Source: Aromatoleum diolicum (GTDB taxonomy: Bacteria > Pseudomonadota > Gammaproteobacteria > Burkholderiales > Rhodocyclaceae). Taken from it: DNA of 55,762 nucleotides. Positions 15,626 to 24,211 of this stretch are shown in pieces. The stretch is from contig NZ_WTVQ01000031.1 in the NCBI RefSeq assembly GCF_012910955.1, positions 1 through 55,762 of the forward strand, written 5' to 3'. Each line of letters opens with the position of its first letter. Position 1 is the stretch's first letter. Under the pieces are notes generated by a model, which was given only the letters and a program-made list of their open reading frames with translations, did no database searches and was not told where the DNA came from. The translations under genes and the position numbers were made by a program.

Positions 15626-16763
15626 CGCGGATGCCGATCGCCGCACGCGCGTGCATCGCGGTGTCCAGCACCTTCGCAGCATCGTCGCCGATCACGGTGA
15701 AGTGGCCCATCTTGCGTCCCGGCCGGGCGTGGTGCTTGGCGTACAGGTGCAGGCGCAGGTTCGGCACGGCCTGCAGCAGCGACCAGTCCGGCTCGCGGTA
15801 ATCGCCAGCTTCGTCGTACCACAACTCGCCGAGCAGATTGACCATCACGGCGGCGCTGTGGGCGCGCGCTTCGCCCAGCGGCAGGCCGCACAGCGCCTTG
15901 ACCTGCTGTTCGTACTGGCTGGTGACGCAGGCGTCGATCGTGTGGTGGCCGCTGTTGTGCGGGCGCGGCGCCATTTCATTAACGTACAGTTGGCCGCCGC
16001 AGATGAAGAACTCGACACCCAGCGTGCCGACGTAACCGAGCTGCCCGGCGATGCGCTCAGCGGCCTCGCGTGCAAGTTTGGTGAGCACGGGGCCGACGCG
16101 CGCCGGGGTGATCGTGACGTCGAGGATGCCGTGGCGGTGGCGATTTTCGCCCGCCGGGAAACTGCGCACCACGCCCGACTCGTCGCGCGCGAGCACCACC
16201 GAGACCTCGCTGTCGAGGCTCAGCATCTTCTCGAGCACGCAGGACTCGCCGCCGAACTGGTGGAAAGCGTGCAGCGCTTCATCGCGATTGGCCACGCGCG
16301 CCTGCCCCTTGCCGTCGTAGCCGAAGCGGGCGACCTTGAGGATCGCCGGGAACAGCGCGCCATCGATGTCGCGCAGGTTCTCCTCGCAGCGGATCACGGC
16401 AAAGGGACCATGCGGCAAGCCGTTTTCGGCGAGGAAGGTCTTTTCCGCGATGCGGTTCTGGCACACCGCGACCGCGCTCGCGGACGGATGCACCGGGATG
16501 AACTTCGCAAGGTAGTCGAGCGTCGTCGCCGGGACGTTCTCGAATTCCGTCGTCACTGCCGCACAGCCGCCGGCAAAGTCGTCGAGCGCGGTGTAGTCGT
16601 CATAGGCGGCGACCAGATGACGATCGGCGATCAGGCCGGCGGGACTGTGCGGATCGGGATCGAGCACCCACACCTTGTAGCCCATTTCGTGGGCGGTAGA
16701 AACGAAGAAGCGGCCAAGCTGGCCGCCACCGAGCATTCCCAGGGTTGCGGGCGGGAGGATCAT
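15612..16763 (-). CDS. purK: N5-carboxyaminoimidazole ribonucleotide synthase
   Basis: 383 residues of the ATP-grasp superfamily. GMLGGGQLGRFF at the N-terminus is the PurK signature. The central part has KVARFGYDGKGQARV (ATP-binding lysine loop) and VLEKMLSLDSEVSVV, and EMAPRPHNSGHHTIDAC carries the metal-binding residues. It converts AIR, ATP and bicarbonate to N5-CAIR in purine synthesis. The next step, PurE, is encoded 85 bases upstream on the same strand. Its 3' end runs into the Sua5-type gene. Confidence 0.97.
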   Translation of the reverse strand: MILPPATLGMLGGGQLGRFFVSTAHEMGYKVWVLDPDPHSPAGLIADRHLVAAYDDYTALDDFAGGCAAVTTEFENVPATTLDYLAKFIPVHPSASAVAVCQNRIAEKTFLAENGLPHGPFAVIRCEENLRDIDGALFPAILKVARFGYDGKGQARVANRDEALHAFHQFGGESCVLEKMLSLDSEVSVVLARDESGVVRSFPAGENRHRHGILDVTITPARVGPVLTKLAREAAERIAGQLGYVGTLGVEFFICGGQLYVNEMAPRPHNSGHHTIDACVTSQYEQQVKALCGLPLGEARAHSAAVMVNLLGELWYDEAGDYREPDWSLLQAVPNLRLHLYAKHHARPGRKMGHFTVIGDDAAKVLDTAMHARAAIGIRDDGY

Positions 16764-16848
16764 GACGCCCTCCGCCGGGCCGCCCCAAGAAGGACGTTCG
16801 CCCTGTCGGGCGACAGCGCAGCAGCGAGCGCTGAAAGCGTGGGCATCG

Positions 16849-17343
16849 TCATTGGTCGTCCAGGGTCATGTCGAGCACCGCCTGGGCCTGGCGGGTGCGG
16901 AAATCCTCGAGCTTCGCGGCGAGGGCAGCGTCCGCGTTGGCGAGCAGCGCGACGGCGAACAGTGCGGCGTTGGCCGCACCGGCTTCGCCGATCGCGAAGG
17001 TCGCGACCGGAATGCCCTTGGGCATCTGCACGATCGACAGCAGCGAGTCCTGCCCGGACAGCGCCTTCGATTGCACCGGCACGCCAAGCACCGGCAGCGT
17101 CGTTTTGGCCGCGACCATGCCCGGCAGGTGGGCCGCACCGCCGGCGCCGGCGATGATCGCCTTGAGGCCGCGACTGCGCGCGGTGTCGGCATAGGCGAAC
17201 ATCAGGTCGGGCGTACGGTGTGCGGACACGACGCGTGCCTCGTAGGGCACTCCGAATTCCTTGAGGATCTTCGCCGCGGCCTGCATCGTTGGCCAGTCGG
17301 AGTTCGATCCCATGATGATGCCGACCAGGGGTTTGTCGCTCAT
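16849..17343 (-). CDS. purE: N5-carboxyaminoimidazole ribonucleotide mutase
   Basis: 164 residues, standard length for class I Pur[10 protein letters not shown] near the N-terminus and the catalytic histidine in VSAHRTPDL are present, followed by the glycine-rich [16 protein letters not shown]. It moves the carboxyl group of N5-CAIR to give CAIR. It begins 4 bases after folD ends, and purK follows, giving a folD-purE-purK purine/one-carbon operon. Confidence 0.97.
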   Translation of the reverse strand: MSDKPLVGIIMGSNSDWPTMQAAAKILKEFGVPYEARVVSAHRTPDLMFAYADTARSRGLKAIIAGAGGAAHLPGMVAAKTTLPVLGVPVQSKALSGQDSLLSIVQMPKGIPVATFAIGEAGAANAALFAVALLANADAALAAKLEDFRTRQAQAVLDMTLDDQ

Positions 17344-17347
17344 TGTC

Positions 17348-18220
17348 TTAACTCTTTCTGCGCGCAGCGCGTTCGGCCGACTCGACGGTATTGGCGAGCA
17401 GCATGGTAATGGTCATCGGGCCGACGCCACCGGGCACCGGGGTGATCAGCGCAGCGACTTCCTTCGCCGAGGCAAAATCGACGTCGCCGCACAGCTTGCC
17501 GGCATCCGGCCCTTCAGTGAGGCGGTTGATGCCGACGTCGATGACGACGGCGCCCGGCTTGATCATGTCGCCGGTGACGAAGCGCGGCTTGCCGATCGCT
17601 GCAACCAGGATGTCGGCACGGCGGGTATGGAAGGCGAGATCGCGGGTCTTCGAGTGGGTGACGGTGACGGTCGCGCCGGCGTTGGTCAGCAGCATCGCCA
17701 TCGGCTTCCCGACGATGTTGGAGCGGCCGATGATGACCGCTTCGGCGCCCTGGACCGGCACGCTCTCGGCTTCGAGCATCTTCATGACGCCGTGCGGCGT
17801 ACAGGGCAGGAAGGCTTCCTGCCCCTGCGACAGACGGCCGACGTTCTCGGCGTGGAAGCCATCGACGTCCTTTTCGACACGGATCGCTTCGAGCACTTCG
17901 GCTTCATTGAACTGTTTCGGCAGCGGGAGCTGAACGAGGATGCCGTGCACAGCGGGGTCGGCGTTGAGTTCGGCGATCTTCACCATGACTTCCGCGGCGT
18001 CGACATTGGCGGCGAAATCGTAGCGCAGCGAGCGGATGCCGGCCTTTTCGCAGCCAGCGACCTTGTTGCGCACATACACGGCGGAAGCCGGATTGTCGCC
18101 CACCAGAATCACCGCGAGACAAGGCTGAACGCCGCGCGCGGTCAATGCCGCCGCACGTTCGGCGAGTTCGCCGCGGACGCGGGCGGAAAGGGCGTTACCG
18201 TCGAGAATGCGAGCCGTCAT
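17348..18220 (-). CDS. folD: Bifunctional methylenetetrahydrofolate dehydrogenase / cyclohydrolase
   Basis: 290 residues. The catalytic YVRNK lysine region, the folate-pocket QLPLP, the NADP-binding [14 protein letters not shown] and the terminal [18 protein letters not shown] are all intact. It interconverts 5,10-methylene-THF and 10-formyl-THF and so feeds the formyl transfers of purine synthesis, which suits its place before purE and purK. It is the first gene of this minus-strand operon; the roughly 230 bases upstream to iorB hold the probable promoter, which I could not pin down. Confidence 0.97.
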   Translation of the reverse strand: MTARILDGNALSARVRGELAERAAALTARGVQPCLAVILVGDNPASAVYVRNKVAGCEKAGIRSLRYDFAANVDAAEVMVKIAELNADPAVHGILVQLPLPKQFNEAEVLEAIRVEKDVDGFHAENVGRLSQGQEAFLPCTPHGVMKMLEAESVPVQGAEAVIIGRSNIVGKPMAMLLTNAGATVTVTHSKTRDLAFHTRRADILVAAIGKPRFVTGDMIKPGAVVIDVGINRLTEGPDAGKLCGDVDFASAKEVAALITPVPGGVGPMTITMLLANTVESAERAARRKS

Positions 18221-18452
18221 GGTCGATGCCCTGAAAAAACCTGTGATTTTATCGCAGGATCAGGGGCTTGTGCGCGAATCACTCCCATGGAAGGCTTTGG
18301 ACGAGAACCGCCCCCGACGGCGGATGTTCCGCGCTTCGTTGGCGCGTGGCGGACGCCTCAGCCCGAAACATCCGCCGTCGGGGCCTACACCTTGCCGGAA
18401 TCAGCTTTGACAGCGGGCGATGATTGATGGGCGACGTGCGCCTCCCGGCCCC

Positions 18453-19070
18453 TCAGGCCGCGAGCGCTTCACCGGCGACTGCGCGGCGACCAAGCTCGAA
18501 GGCAGCGCGGTTGGCCTCGACCAGATCGGGCTTGCGCGTGCCGAAACGGGCGAGGACCGCATCGCGCAGCACTTCGGCCGGAAACGGCAGGCGATCCGAG
18601 CTGGCACCAAGCATGACGGTATTGCCCAGGCGGATGTTGCCAAGTTCCACGGCCAGCGAGGTGGCATCGAAGGCATGGACGGTCAGGCCGAGTGCACGCA
18701 TTTCGGCGACGGGGTCAGCGGGGTAGTCGAACAGGCCGATGTTGACCACCGGCGGGACGATGCGCCCGACATTCACGAGCGCAACACCGCCCGGGCGCAG
18801 CATGTGCCCCCAGCGCAGCGCCTCGGCCGCTTCGAAGCCGACCAGCAGGTCCGCCTCACCGGGAAGGATCTGCGGCGACAGCACGACCGTGCCGAAGCGC
18901 AGGTGCGATGTGACCACACCACCGCGCTGGCTCATGCCGGCAACTTCGGTTTTCTTTAAGTCGAAGCCGAGGGAAATTGCAGCTTCGGCGAGGATTTCGG
19001 TGGCCGTCATGACGCCCTGCCCGCCGACGCCGCACACGAGGATATTGGTGATTTTCGACATGGCGTTCAT
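18453..19070 (-). CDS. iorB: Indolepyruvate:ferredoxin oxidoreductase, beta (gamma-domain) subunit
   Basis: 205 residues of the pyruvate:ferredoxin oxidoreductase gamma-domain type. VCGVGGQGVMTATEIL is the nucleotide-like loop, then EVAGMSQRGGVVTSHLRFG and FEAAEALRW, as in IorB. It pairs with IorA to decarboxylate aryl-pyruvates oxidatively to aryl-acetyl-CoA with reduction of ferredoxin. The start ATG overlaps the iorA stop (ATGA); a second ATG three codons on is an alternative. A longer upstream frame is a shadow inside iorA. Confidence 0.94.
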   Translation of the reverse strand: MNAMSKITNILVCGVGGQGVMTATEILAEAAISLGFDLKKTEVAGMSQRGGVVTSHLRFGTVVLSPQILPGEADLLVGFEAAEALRWGHMLRPGGVALVNVGRIVPPVVNIGLFDYPADPVAEMRALGLTVHAFDATSLAVELGNIRLGNTVMLGASSDRLPFPAEVLRDAVLARFGTRKPDLVEANRAAFELGRRAVAGEALAA

Positions 19071-20929
19071 TTCCTCACGAACTGGATGGTCTGGACGGGT
19101 TCGGCGTGGACGATGGCCTCCGGCGCGCAGGGCTGCACGCACAGGCCGCAACCTGTGCAGGCCGAGGTTTCGATGCGCACGAAGGACAGGTCGACTTCCT
19201 TGCCGGAAGCCTTGACCTCCTTGCCGCGGCGGGTGACATGGATCGCCGGACAACCGACCTCGACGCAATTGCCACAGCCGGTGCAGCGGTCCTCCATCAC
19301 CATGTAAGACTTCGTCGGCTTGTAGTGGTCGATCAGCACGCACGGCCGGTCGGTGATGATGACCGAGGGCTCCTCGATCTTGGTTTCCTCGCGCAGCGCC
19401 TTGAACAGCACCGGCAGCTGGTAGGGATCGACGACGCGGATGCGATCCTTCTTCACCCCGAGCGCTTCGCAAATCTTGGCGAAATCGACGCGCGCCGTTT
19501 CCTCGCCGTGAATGTCGCGCCCGGTACCCGGATTGTCCTGTCCGCCGGTCATGCCGACGGCGCGGTTGTCGAGCAGCAGCACCGTGACGTTGCCGCGGTT
19601 CCAGGTGATGTCGAGCAGTCCCTGCATGCCCATGTGCATGAAGGTGGAATCGCCGATCACCGCGACCACCTTCTTGTTCGCGTCGACCTTGCCACGCCCT
19701 TTGTCCATGCCCAGCGCCATACCCATCGAGGCGCCCATCGAGATGCAGGTATCGAGCGCGTTCCACGGGTGTCCCGCCCCCAGCGTGTAGCAGCCGATAT
19801 CCCCCGAGATGAGCACGTTGCGCATCTGCGACAGCGTGTAATACACGCCCAGGTGCGGACACGCGACGCACATCGTCGGCGGGCGCGGGAACACCTGCTG
19901 CGGCACGACGTGCTCGGGCTCCGCAACGATCTCGCCGCGCAGGCGGGCAACCGCCGGTTCGAGCACGTCGGGGGCGAGCTCACCTATGCGCGGCAGCACG
20001 TCCTTGCCGTGACAGGCGATGCCGGCGGCTTTCAGTTCGGTTTCGAGCAACGGTTCGGTTTCCTCGACCACCAATACGGAGTCGACCGTCGCGGCGAAGC
20101 GCCCGAGGCTTTCCAGCGGCGCGGGACAGGACAGGCCGAGCTTGAAGACCGGCGAATCGGGAAAGGCTTCGCGCACGTGCATGAAGGCCGGGCCGGAAGT
20201 GATGAAGCCGATGCGGCGGTCGGATCCATCGATCTGCATATTCAACGGCGAAACTTCCGCCTCGGCCCGCACTGCCGCTTCGCGCGCAAACATCAACGGC
20301 AGGCGTGGCTTGGCATTGCCGGGGACCATCACCCAGTGGCGCGGATCCTTGACGAAGCCAGTGGGCTCGAACGCCTGGCGTTCGCCCGTCTGAACGACAC
20401 CCTTGACGTGACAAATTCGGGTGGTGAGACGCAGGATCACCGGGGTCTTGAAGCGCTCGGACAACTCGAAGGCGGCAAGCGTCATCGTGTAGGCCTCCTG
20501 CGAATCCGCCGGTTCGAGCACCGGAACGTGCGCGAAGCGGCCCCAGTAGCGGGAGTCCTGTTCATTCTGCGACGAGGACATGCCGACATCGTCGGCCACC
20601 GCAATCACCAGACCGCCTTCGGTACCGGTCACGGTCATCGTCATCAGCGCGTCGGAAGCGACGTTCAGGCCTACATGCTTCATCGCGCAAAAGGCGCGCG
20701 CACCGACCATCGACGCACCCAGCGCCACTTCAAGCGCGACCTTCTCATTGATCGACCACTCGGTATGCAGGTCGCGGTAGCGCGACAGCACCTCGAGGAT
20801 TTCGGTCGACGGGGTGCCGGGATAGGCGGCTGCGACGCGGGTGCCGGCCTCCCAGACTGCGCGGGCGACCGCGTCGTTGCCGGACAGGAACATGCGGGCG
20901 GCTGCGGGGGCAGACTGGATGGCGGACAT
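19067..20929 (-). CDS. iorA: Indolepyruvate:ferredoxin oxidoreductase, alpha subunit
   Basis: 620 residues. The N-terminal alpha domain (PGTPSTEILEVL, NEKVALEVALGASMVG) is followed by a thiamine-diphosphate beta domain (GDIGCYTLGAGHPWN, GDSTFMHMGMQGLLD) and a C-terminal ferredoxin domain with CTGCGNCVEVGCP and CTGCGLCVQPCAP, eight cysteines for two 4Fe-4S clusters. Substrates known for the family are indole-, phenyl- and hydroxyphenyl-pyruvate from aromatic amino acids. The ATG at 20929 (MSAIQ) has CAGGG upstream and is preferred over an in-frame start 10 codons earlier. An FNR-type promoter lies directly upstream. Confidence 0.94.
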   Translation of the reverse strand: MSAIQSAPAAARMFLSGNDAVARAVWEAGTRVAAAYPGTPSTEILEVLSRYRDLHTEWSINEKVALEVALGASMVGARAFCAMKHVGLNVASDALMTMTVTGTEGGLVIAVADDVGMSSSQNEQDSRYWGRFAHVPVLEPADSQEAYTMTLAAFELSERFKTPVILRLTTRICHVKGVVQTGERQAFEPTGFVKDPRHWVMVPGNAKPRLPLMFAREAAVRAEAEVSPLNMQIDGSDRRIGFITSGPAFMHVREAFPDSPVFKLGLSCPAPLESLGRFAATVDSVLVVEETEPLLETELKAAGIACHGKDVLPRIGELAPDVLEPAVARLRGEIVAEPEHVVPQQVFPRPPTMCVACPHLGVYYTLSQMRNVLISGDIGCYTLGAGHPWNALDTCISMGASMGMALGMDKGRGKVDANKKVVAVIGDSTFMHMGMQGLLDITWNRGNVTVLLLDNRAVGMTGGQDNPGTGRDIHGEETARVDFAKICEALGVKKDRIRVVDPYQLPVLFKALREETKIEEPSVIITDRPCVLIDHYKPTKSYMVMEDRCTGCGNCVEVGCPAIHVTRRGKEVKASGKEVDLSFVRIETSACTGCGLCVQPCAPEAIVHAEPVQTIQFVRK

Positions 20930-20959
20930 GGAACGACCCTGGACAAAAAGAGAGAGCAA

Positions 20960-21001
20960 AGTTTACCGACCGGTCAGCTTTGCTCCATTGACCAAGATCA
21001 A
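20960..21001 (-). promoter_or_regulatory. FNR/ANR-type class II promoter of iorAB
   Basis: On the minus strand, TTGAT-CTTG-GTCAA (20988-21001) matches the FNR consensus TTGAT-N4-ATCAA at 9 of 10 positions. A TAAACT -10 hexamer follows at 20965-20960. With a transcript start near 20953 the box is centred at about -41.5, the classical activating position of FNR, and the start codon is about 25 bases further on. This predicts anaerobic induction. Confidence 0.7.
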
Positions 21002-21033
21002 ACGACACCGGATGCCCGGTGTCGGCACATCAA

Positions 21034-22674
21034 TCAGCTGACGCGGAATCCCGCGGTGAGGCTTTCAAGTGCCTCGGCACTGTGTTTGAGTTTCTCGGTG
21101 GATTCGGTGCTGCAGCGGATCTCGTCGCTGCTGCGCTCGGCCATCTCGGCCACTTCCTGCATGTTGGTGGCGACGCTGTTGCTCGCAGACGTCAATTCCT
21201 TCATCGACGACACGACGTCTTCCAGTCGGTCCAGCGTGTCGCGCGCGCCCTCGCGGATCTCACGCAGCGCATCGGCGGCCTGTTTGGACAGGCGCGCGCC
21301 GGAATCGACCTTCGGCACGATCTGTTCGATGCTGGCCACCGCACTTTCCGTTTCGGCCTTCACGGAGACGATCACCTGCGAGATCTGCGCCGTTGCCGCA
21401 CCCGTACGTTCGGCGAGCTTGCGCACTTCGTCGGCGACCACCGCGAACCCGCGGCCCTGCTCGCCGGCCCGCGCCGCCTCGATCGCGGCGTTGAGCGCCA
21501 GCAGATTGGTCTGGTCGGAAATCTCGCGGATCACGTCGGCAATCTTGCCGATCTCGCCAGACCGATCGCGCAGCACCTGAATCTGCTTTGCAGCGCCGGT
21601 GACGGTATCGGAGATCTGCGCGATGCCCTCGGAGGCATCACGAGCGAGAGCCTCGCCGCGCTGCGCCACGTCCACGGTGCGCTGTGAATTGCCACGCGCC
21701 TCGTCGGTGTTTTCCGAGACATGCGCGATGCTGACTGCCATCTGCTCGATCGCCGCCGCCGTACTGCCCGCGACTTCGGTCTGTCGCAACGACGCGTCGT
21801 GAATGGCACGCCCGGCGTCGGCGGCCTGGCGCACGGCATCGGTGACGTCGTGGGCGTTGTCGCGCACCCTGCGGATCACCTCTGCCAGGCGCGACTGCAT
21901 CTGGTCCATCGCATAGGTGACGCTTCGTGCGTCCCCCTCCCTCACCTTGACCTGCGCGGTCAGATCGCGCTCTGCAATCTGCGCCGCAATGCGTTGCAGG
22001 TCGGACGGCTCGCCACCAAGCTGACGCAAGACCCCGCGTCCGATGCGCCAGGAAAGCACCAGCAGCAGCAGCGTCGCGATGGACCCGAGGATCAGGGAAT
22101 GCGACGCATGCACCCAGAACACTTCATCCAGATCGTTCACATACACGCCGGTGCCGACCACCCAACCCCAGGGAGTAAAGCCCTTTACGTAGGACACCTT
22201 GGGTTGCGGCGCCGTCGCGCCCGGCTTGGGCCAGAGGTAGTCGACGTAGCCGCTGCCCGACTTGCGCACGGTGTTGACGAATTCGACGAACAGGCGCTTG
22301 CCGTTCGGGTCGACAACTTCGCGCATGTCCTTGCCGTCGAGTTCCGGCTTGATCGGATGCATCACGGTGTGTGATTGCATGTCATTGATCCAGAAATACT
22401 CGCCGTCACCATAGCGCAGACCGCGAATCACCGCCTTCGCCCCGTCCTGCGCCGCTTCGCGGGTCATCTCACCGGCTGCCTCACGCTTTTGGAAATACTC
22501 CAGGATGCCGTGCACGGCCTCGACCGAATTTTTCGTCTGTTCGTTCCGCTCGTCCGCCAACACTTCCCTGAGCGATCCAACCGCCTCGAACATCACCACC
22601 GCGAACATGGCGAGGGCCATGATCACGATGAGGCGCAGGCGAAAACCGACGCTCAGGTTGTAAAAATTCAGCAC
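21034..22674 (-). CDS. Methyl-accepting chemotaxis protein with a single Cache (sCache_2) sensor
   Basis: 546 residues. A transmembrane helix (about 12-32), then a periplasmic sCache_2 domain with the typical [20 protein letters not shown], a second helix near 185-205, a HAMP domain, and a signalling domain whose hairpin tip [20 protein letters not shown] binds CheA/CheW. Related Cache receptors often sense small carboxylates, but the ligand is not predictable. The start is GTG with GGAGG six bases ahead. A sigma-28 promoter lies 48 bases upstream, placing it in the late flagellar regulon although no che genes are nearby. Confidence 0.94.
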   Translation of the reverse strand: MLNFYNLSVGFRLRLIVIMALAMFAVVMFEAVGSLREVLADERNEQTKNSVEAVHGILEYFQKREAAGEMTREAAQDGAKAVIRGLRYGDGEYFWINDMQSHTVMHPIKPELDGKDMREVVDPNGKRLFVEFVNTVRKSGSGYVDYLWPKPGATAPQPKVSYVKGFTPWGWVVGTGVYVNDLDEVFWVHASHSLILGSIATLLLLVLSWRIGRGVLRQLGGEPSDLQRIAAQIAERDLTAQVKVREGDARSVTYAMDQMQSRLAEVIRRVRDNAHDVTDAVRQAADAGRAIHDASLRQTEVAGSTAAAIEQMAVSIAHVSENTDEARGNSQRTVDVAQRGEALARDASEGIAQISDTVTGAAKQIQVLRDRSGEIGKIADVIREISDQTNLLALNAAIEAARAGEQGRGFAVVADEVRKLAERTGAATAQISQVIVSVKAETESAVASIEQIVPKVDSGARLSKQAADALREIREGARDTLDRLEDVVSSMKELTSASNSVATNMQEVAEMAERSSDEIRCSTESTEKLKHSAEALESLTAGFRVS

Positions 22675-22721
22675 AAAACACCTCCGGAAATAATTACAGG
22701 CCGCGCCGGGCCACGGTCAGC

Positions 22722-22748
22722 TTATCGGACGATGCGAACAAAACTTGA
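22722..22748 (-). promoter_or_regulatory. Sigma-28 (FliA) promoter of the chemoreceptor gene
   Basis: Minus strand: TCAAGTTT-N11-TCCGATAA, against the consensus TAAAGTTT-N11-GCCGATAA. Seven of eight bases match in each half and the spacing is exact. It ends 47 bases before the GTG start codon. Confidence 0.8.
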
Positions 22749-22883
22749 GCGCAAAGTCTCATTCGCCACGTGACGCGGCGCGCGCGAATTCGCCTTCAGC
22801 GCGGGCTACCGGCATCACCCGGCCAGGCGGACTCTCGTCCGAATCGGCAACCGGCGTTCCGGGCCAGATCCCGCGTCGCGCAT

Positions 22884-23483
22884 TCACTCCATGACGCTAA
22901 GGAACTGTGCGACCGCTTCGATCTCGGGATCGGTGATGTTTTCGACGACCGTATGCATCACCATGTTGGGCGACGTGCGCGAATGGCTGCGGAACGCACG
23001 CAGCTGTGCGGCGAGATATTCCGCATGCTGCCCCGCCAGCCGCGGCAAATAGATTGCACCGCGCCCCGCCGGGCCGTGACAGGTCGTGCAGGCGGTCACG
23101 CCCTGGGTCGGCTGTCCGGAAAAATAGATGCGTCGACCGATCTCGACCAGCGCCGGATCGGCCGTGCGTTCCGGAACCAGCGACTTCTCGCTGAAATACT
23201 CCGCCAGGGCTCTCATTTCGCCGCCGCTAAGGTCCGCAACCCTTTGCTTCATCCGCGCACTCTTGCGCACTCCGGTCTTGAAATTGGCCATCTGGCGCGT
23301 CAGGTAATCGGGATCCTGCCCAGCGAGCTTGGGAAACTCCGGTTCGCTGCTCAGACCATTGAGGCCATGGCACTTCCGGCAGCGTTCGCGGACGAGCTGC
23401 TCAACCGGACGGTCAACCGCCGCCTCGGCAACCGGCACCGCCGCCAGCATCAGGGCCACCACCATGCACACTCTGACTCTCAT
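22884..23483 (-). CDS. Dihaem cytochrome c, c4-like
   Basis: 199 residues with a signal peptide (about 1-21, ending AEAA). There are two c-type haem sites, CRKCH near residue 35 and CTTCH near residue 131. After each, a PKLAGQ/PRLAGQ-type segment and a methionine-bearing helix (QMANFKTG, MVMHTVVENI) supply the sixth ligand. Two class I domains of about 90 residues match periplasmic cytochrome c4 donors to terminal oxidases or denitrification enzymes. The ATG has GGGAGG upstream. It follows the FixJ-type regulator gene on the same strand, about 90 bases on. Confidence 0.9.
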   Translation of the reverse strand: MRVRVCMVVALMLAAVPVAEAAVDRPVEQLVRERCRKCHGLNGLSSEPEFPKLAGQDPDYLTRQMANFKTGVRKSARMKQRVADLSGGEMRALAEYFSEKSLVPERTADPALVEIGRRIYFSGQPTQGVTACTTCHGPAGRGAIYLPRLAGQHAEYLAAQLRAFRSHSRTSPNMVMHTVVENITDPEIEAVAQFLSVME

Positions 23484-23575
23484 GATTTGACCTCCCTCGC
23501 TCGGCCATGCCACGACACTCACGGCACGAATCCAGTTACACCACGGCACATCCGGACGACAGCGGCAGGCCGCTT

Positions 23576-24211
23576 TCAGCGCCCCTGACCGGGCTCCGCG
23601 GCAAGGACGTTCTGCACCAGTTCCGCAAGCGAATTGGCTTCCATTTTCTCCATCACGCGCGCGCGATGCACTTCGACGGTCTTGATGCTGATACCGAGCA
23701 CATCGGCAATCTGCTTGTTGAGCTTGCCCGCAATGATCAGATCGAGCACTTCGCGCTCGCGCTGGGTAAGGTGGTGCAGGCGACGCGCCGTTTCCGCTTC
23801 GTGCTGGCGTTTGCCACGATTTTGCTGCTCGGCGGCAAGGCACTCCGCGATCAGCCCGAGCATGTCGCGTTCGCTGAACGGCTTTTCGATGAAATCCACG
23901 GCACCCTTCTTGACCGCGGACACCGCCATCGGCACGTCGCCGTGGCCGGTGATGAAGATCACCGGCAACGTACAGTGACGACGCGTCAGTTCTTCAAAAA
24001 GCTCCAACCCGCTCATCCCGGGCATGCGCACATCGAGTACGAGGCAACCGGTCATCGCGGCGTTGTAGAGCCCGAGGAAGGCTTCGGCCGATTCATAGGC
24101 GCGAACGTGATGCCCACTCGATTCCAGCAACCAGACGAGCGAATCGCGAAGGGCTTCGTCGTCGTCGACGATGTAGATGAACTGGTCAGGCGCGGCGGAC
24201 AAGTCGCTCAC
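23576..24211 (-). CDS. FixJ/NarL-type two-component response regulator
   Basis: 211 residues. The receiver domain has the acidic pocket D16-D17-D18, the phospho-acceptor D60 (CLVLDVRMPG) and the lysine of FIEKPF near residue 110. The C-terminal LuxR-type helix-turn-helix reads LTQREREVLDLIIAGKLNKQIADVLGISIKTVEVHR when its two parts are joined, which is typical of FixJ. The GTG at 24211 is chosen because GAGG lies six bases ahead and the receiver fold begins soon after. It overlaps the histidine kinase by 26 bases and is surely its partner. Target genes are unknown; the divergent binding-protein gene and the cytochrome are the nearest candidates. Confidence 0.93.
   Translation of the reverse strand: MSDLSAAPDQFIYIVDDDEALRDSLVWLLESSGHHVRAYESAEAFLGLYNAAMTGCLVLDVRMPGMSGLELFEELTRRHCTLPVIFITGHGDVPMAVSAVKKGAVDFIEKPFSERDMLGLIAECLAAEQQNRGKRQHEAETARRLHHLTQREREVLDLIIAGKLNKQIADVLGISIKTVEVHRARVMEKMEANSLAELVQNVLAAEPGQGR

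Noticed and set aside
18453-19871. 472-codon fusion of iorB with an upstream frame
   Set aside because: The upstream part is an out-of-frame reading of iorA; the ATGA overlap gives the natural iorB start.
19106-21580. 824-codon plus-strand frame across iorA and the chemoreceptor
   Set aside because: Shadow of two well-identified minus-strand genes; no ribosome site or motif.
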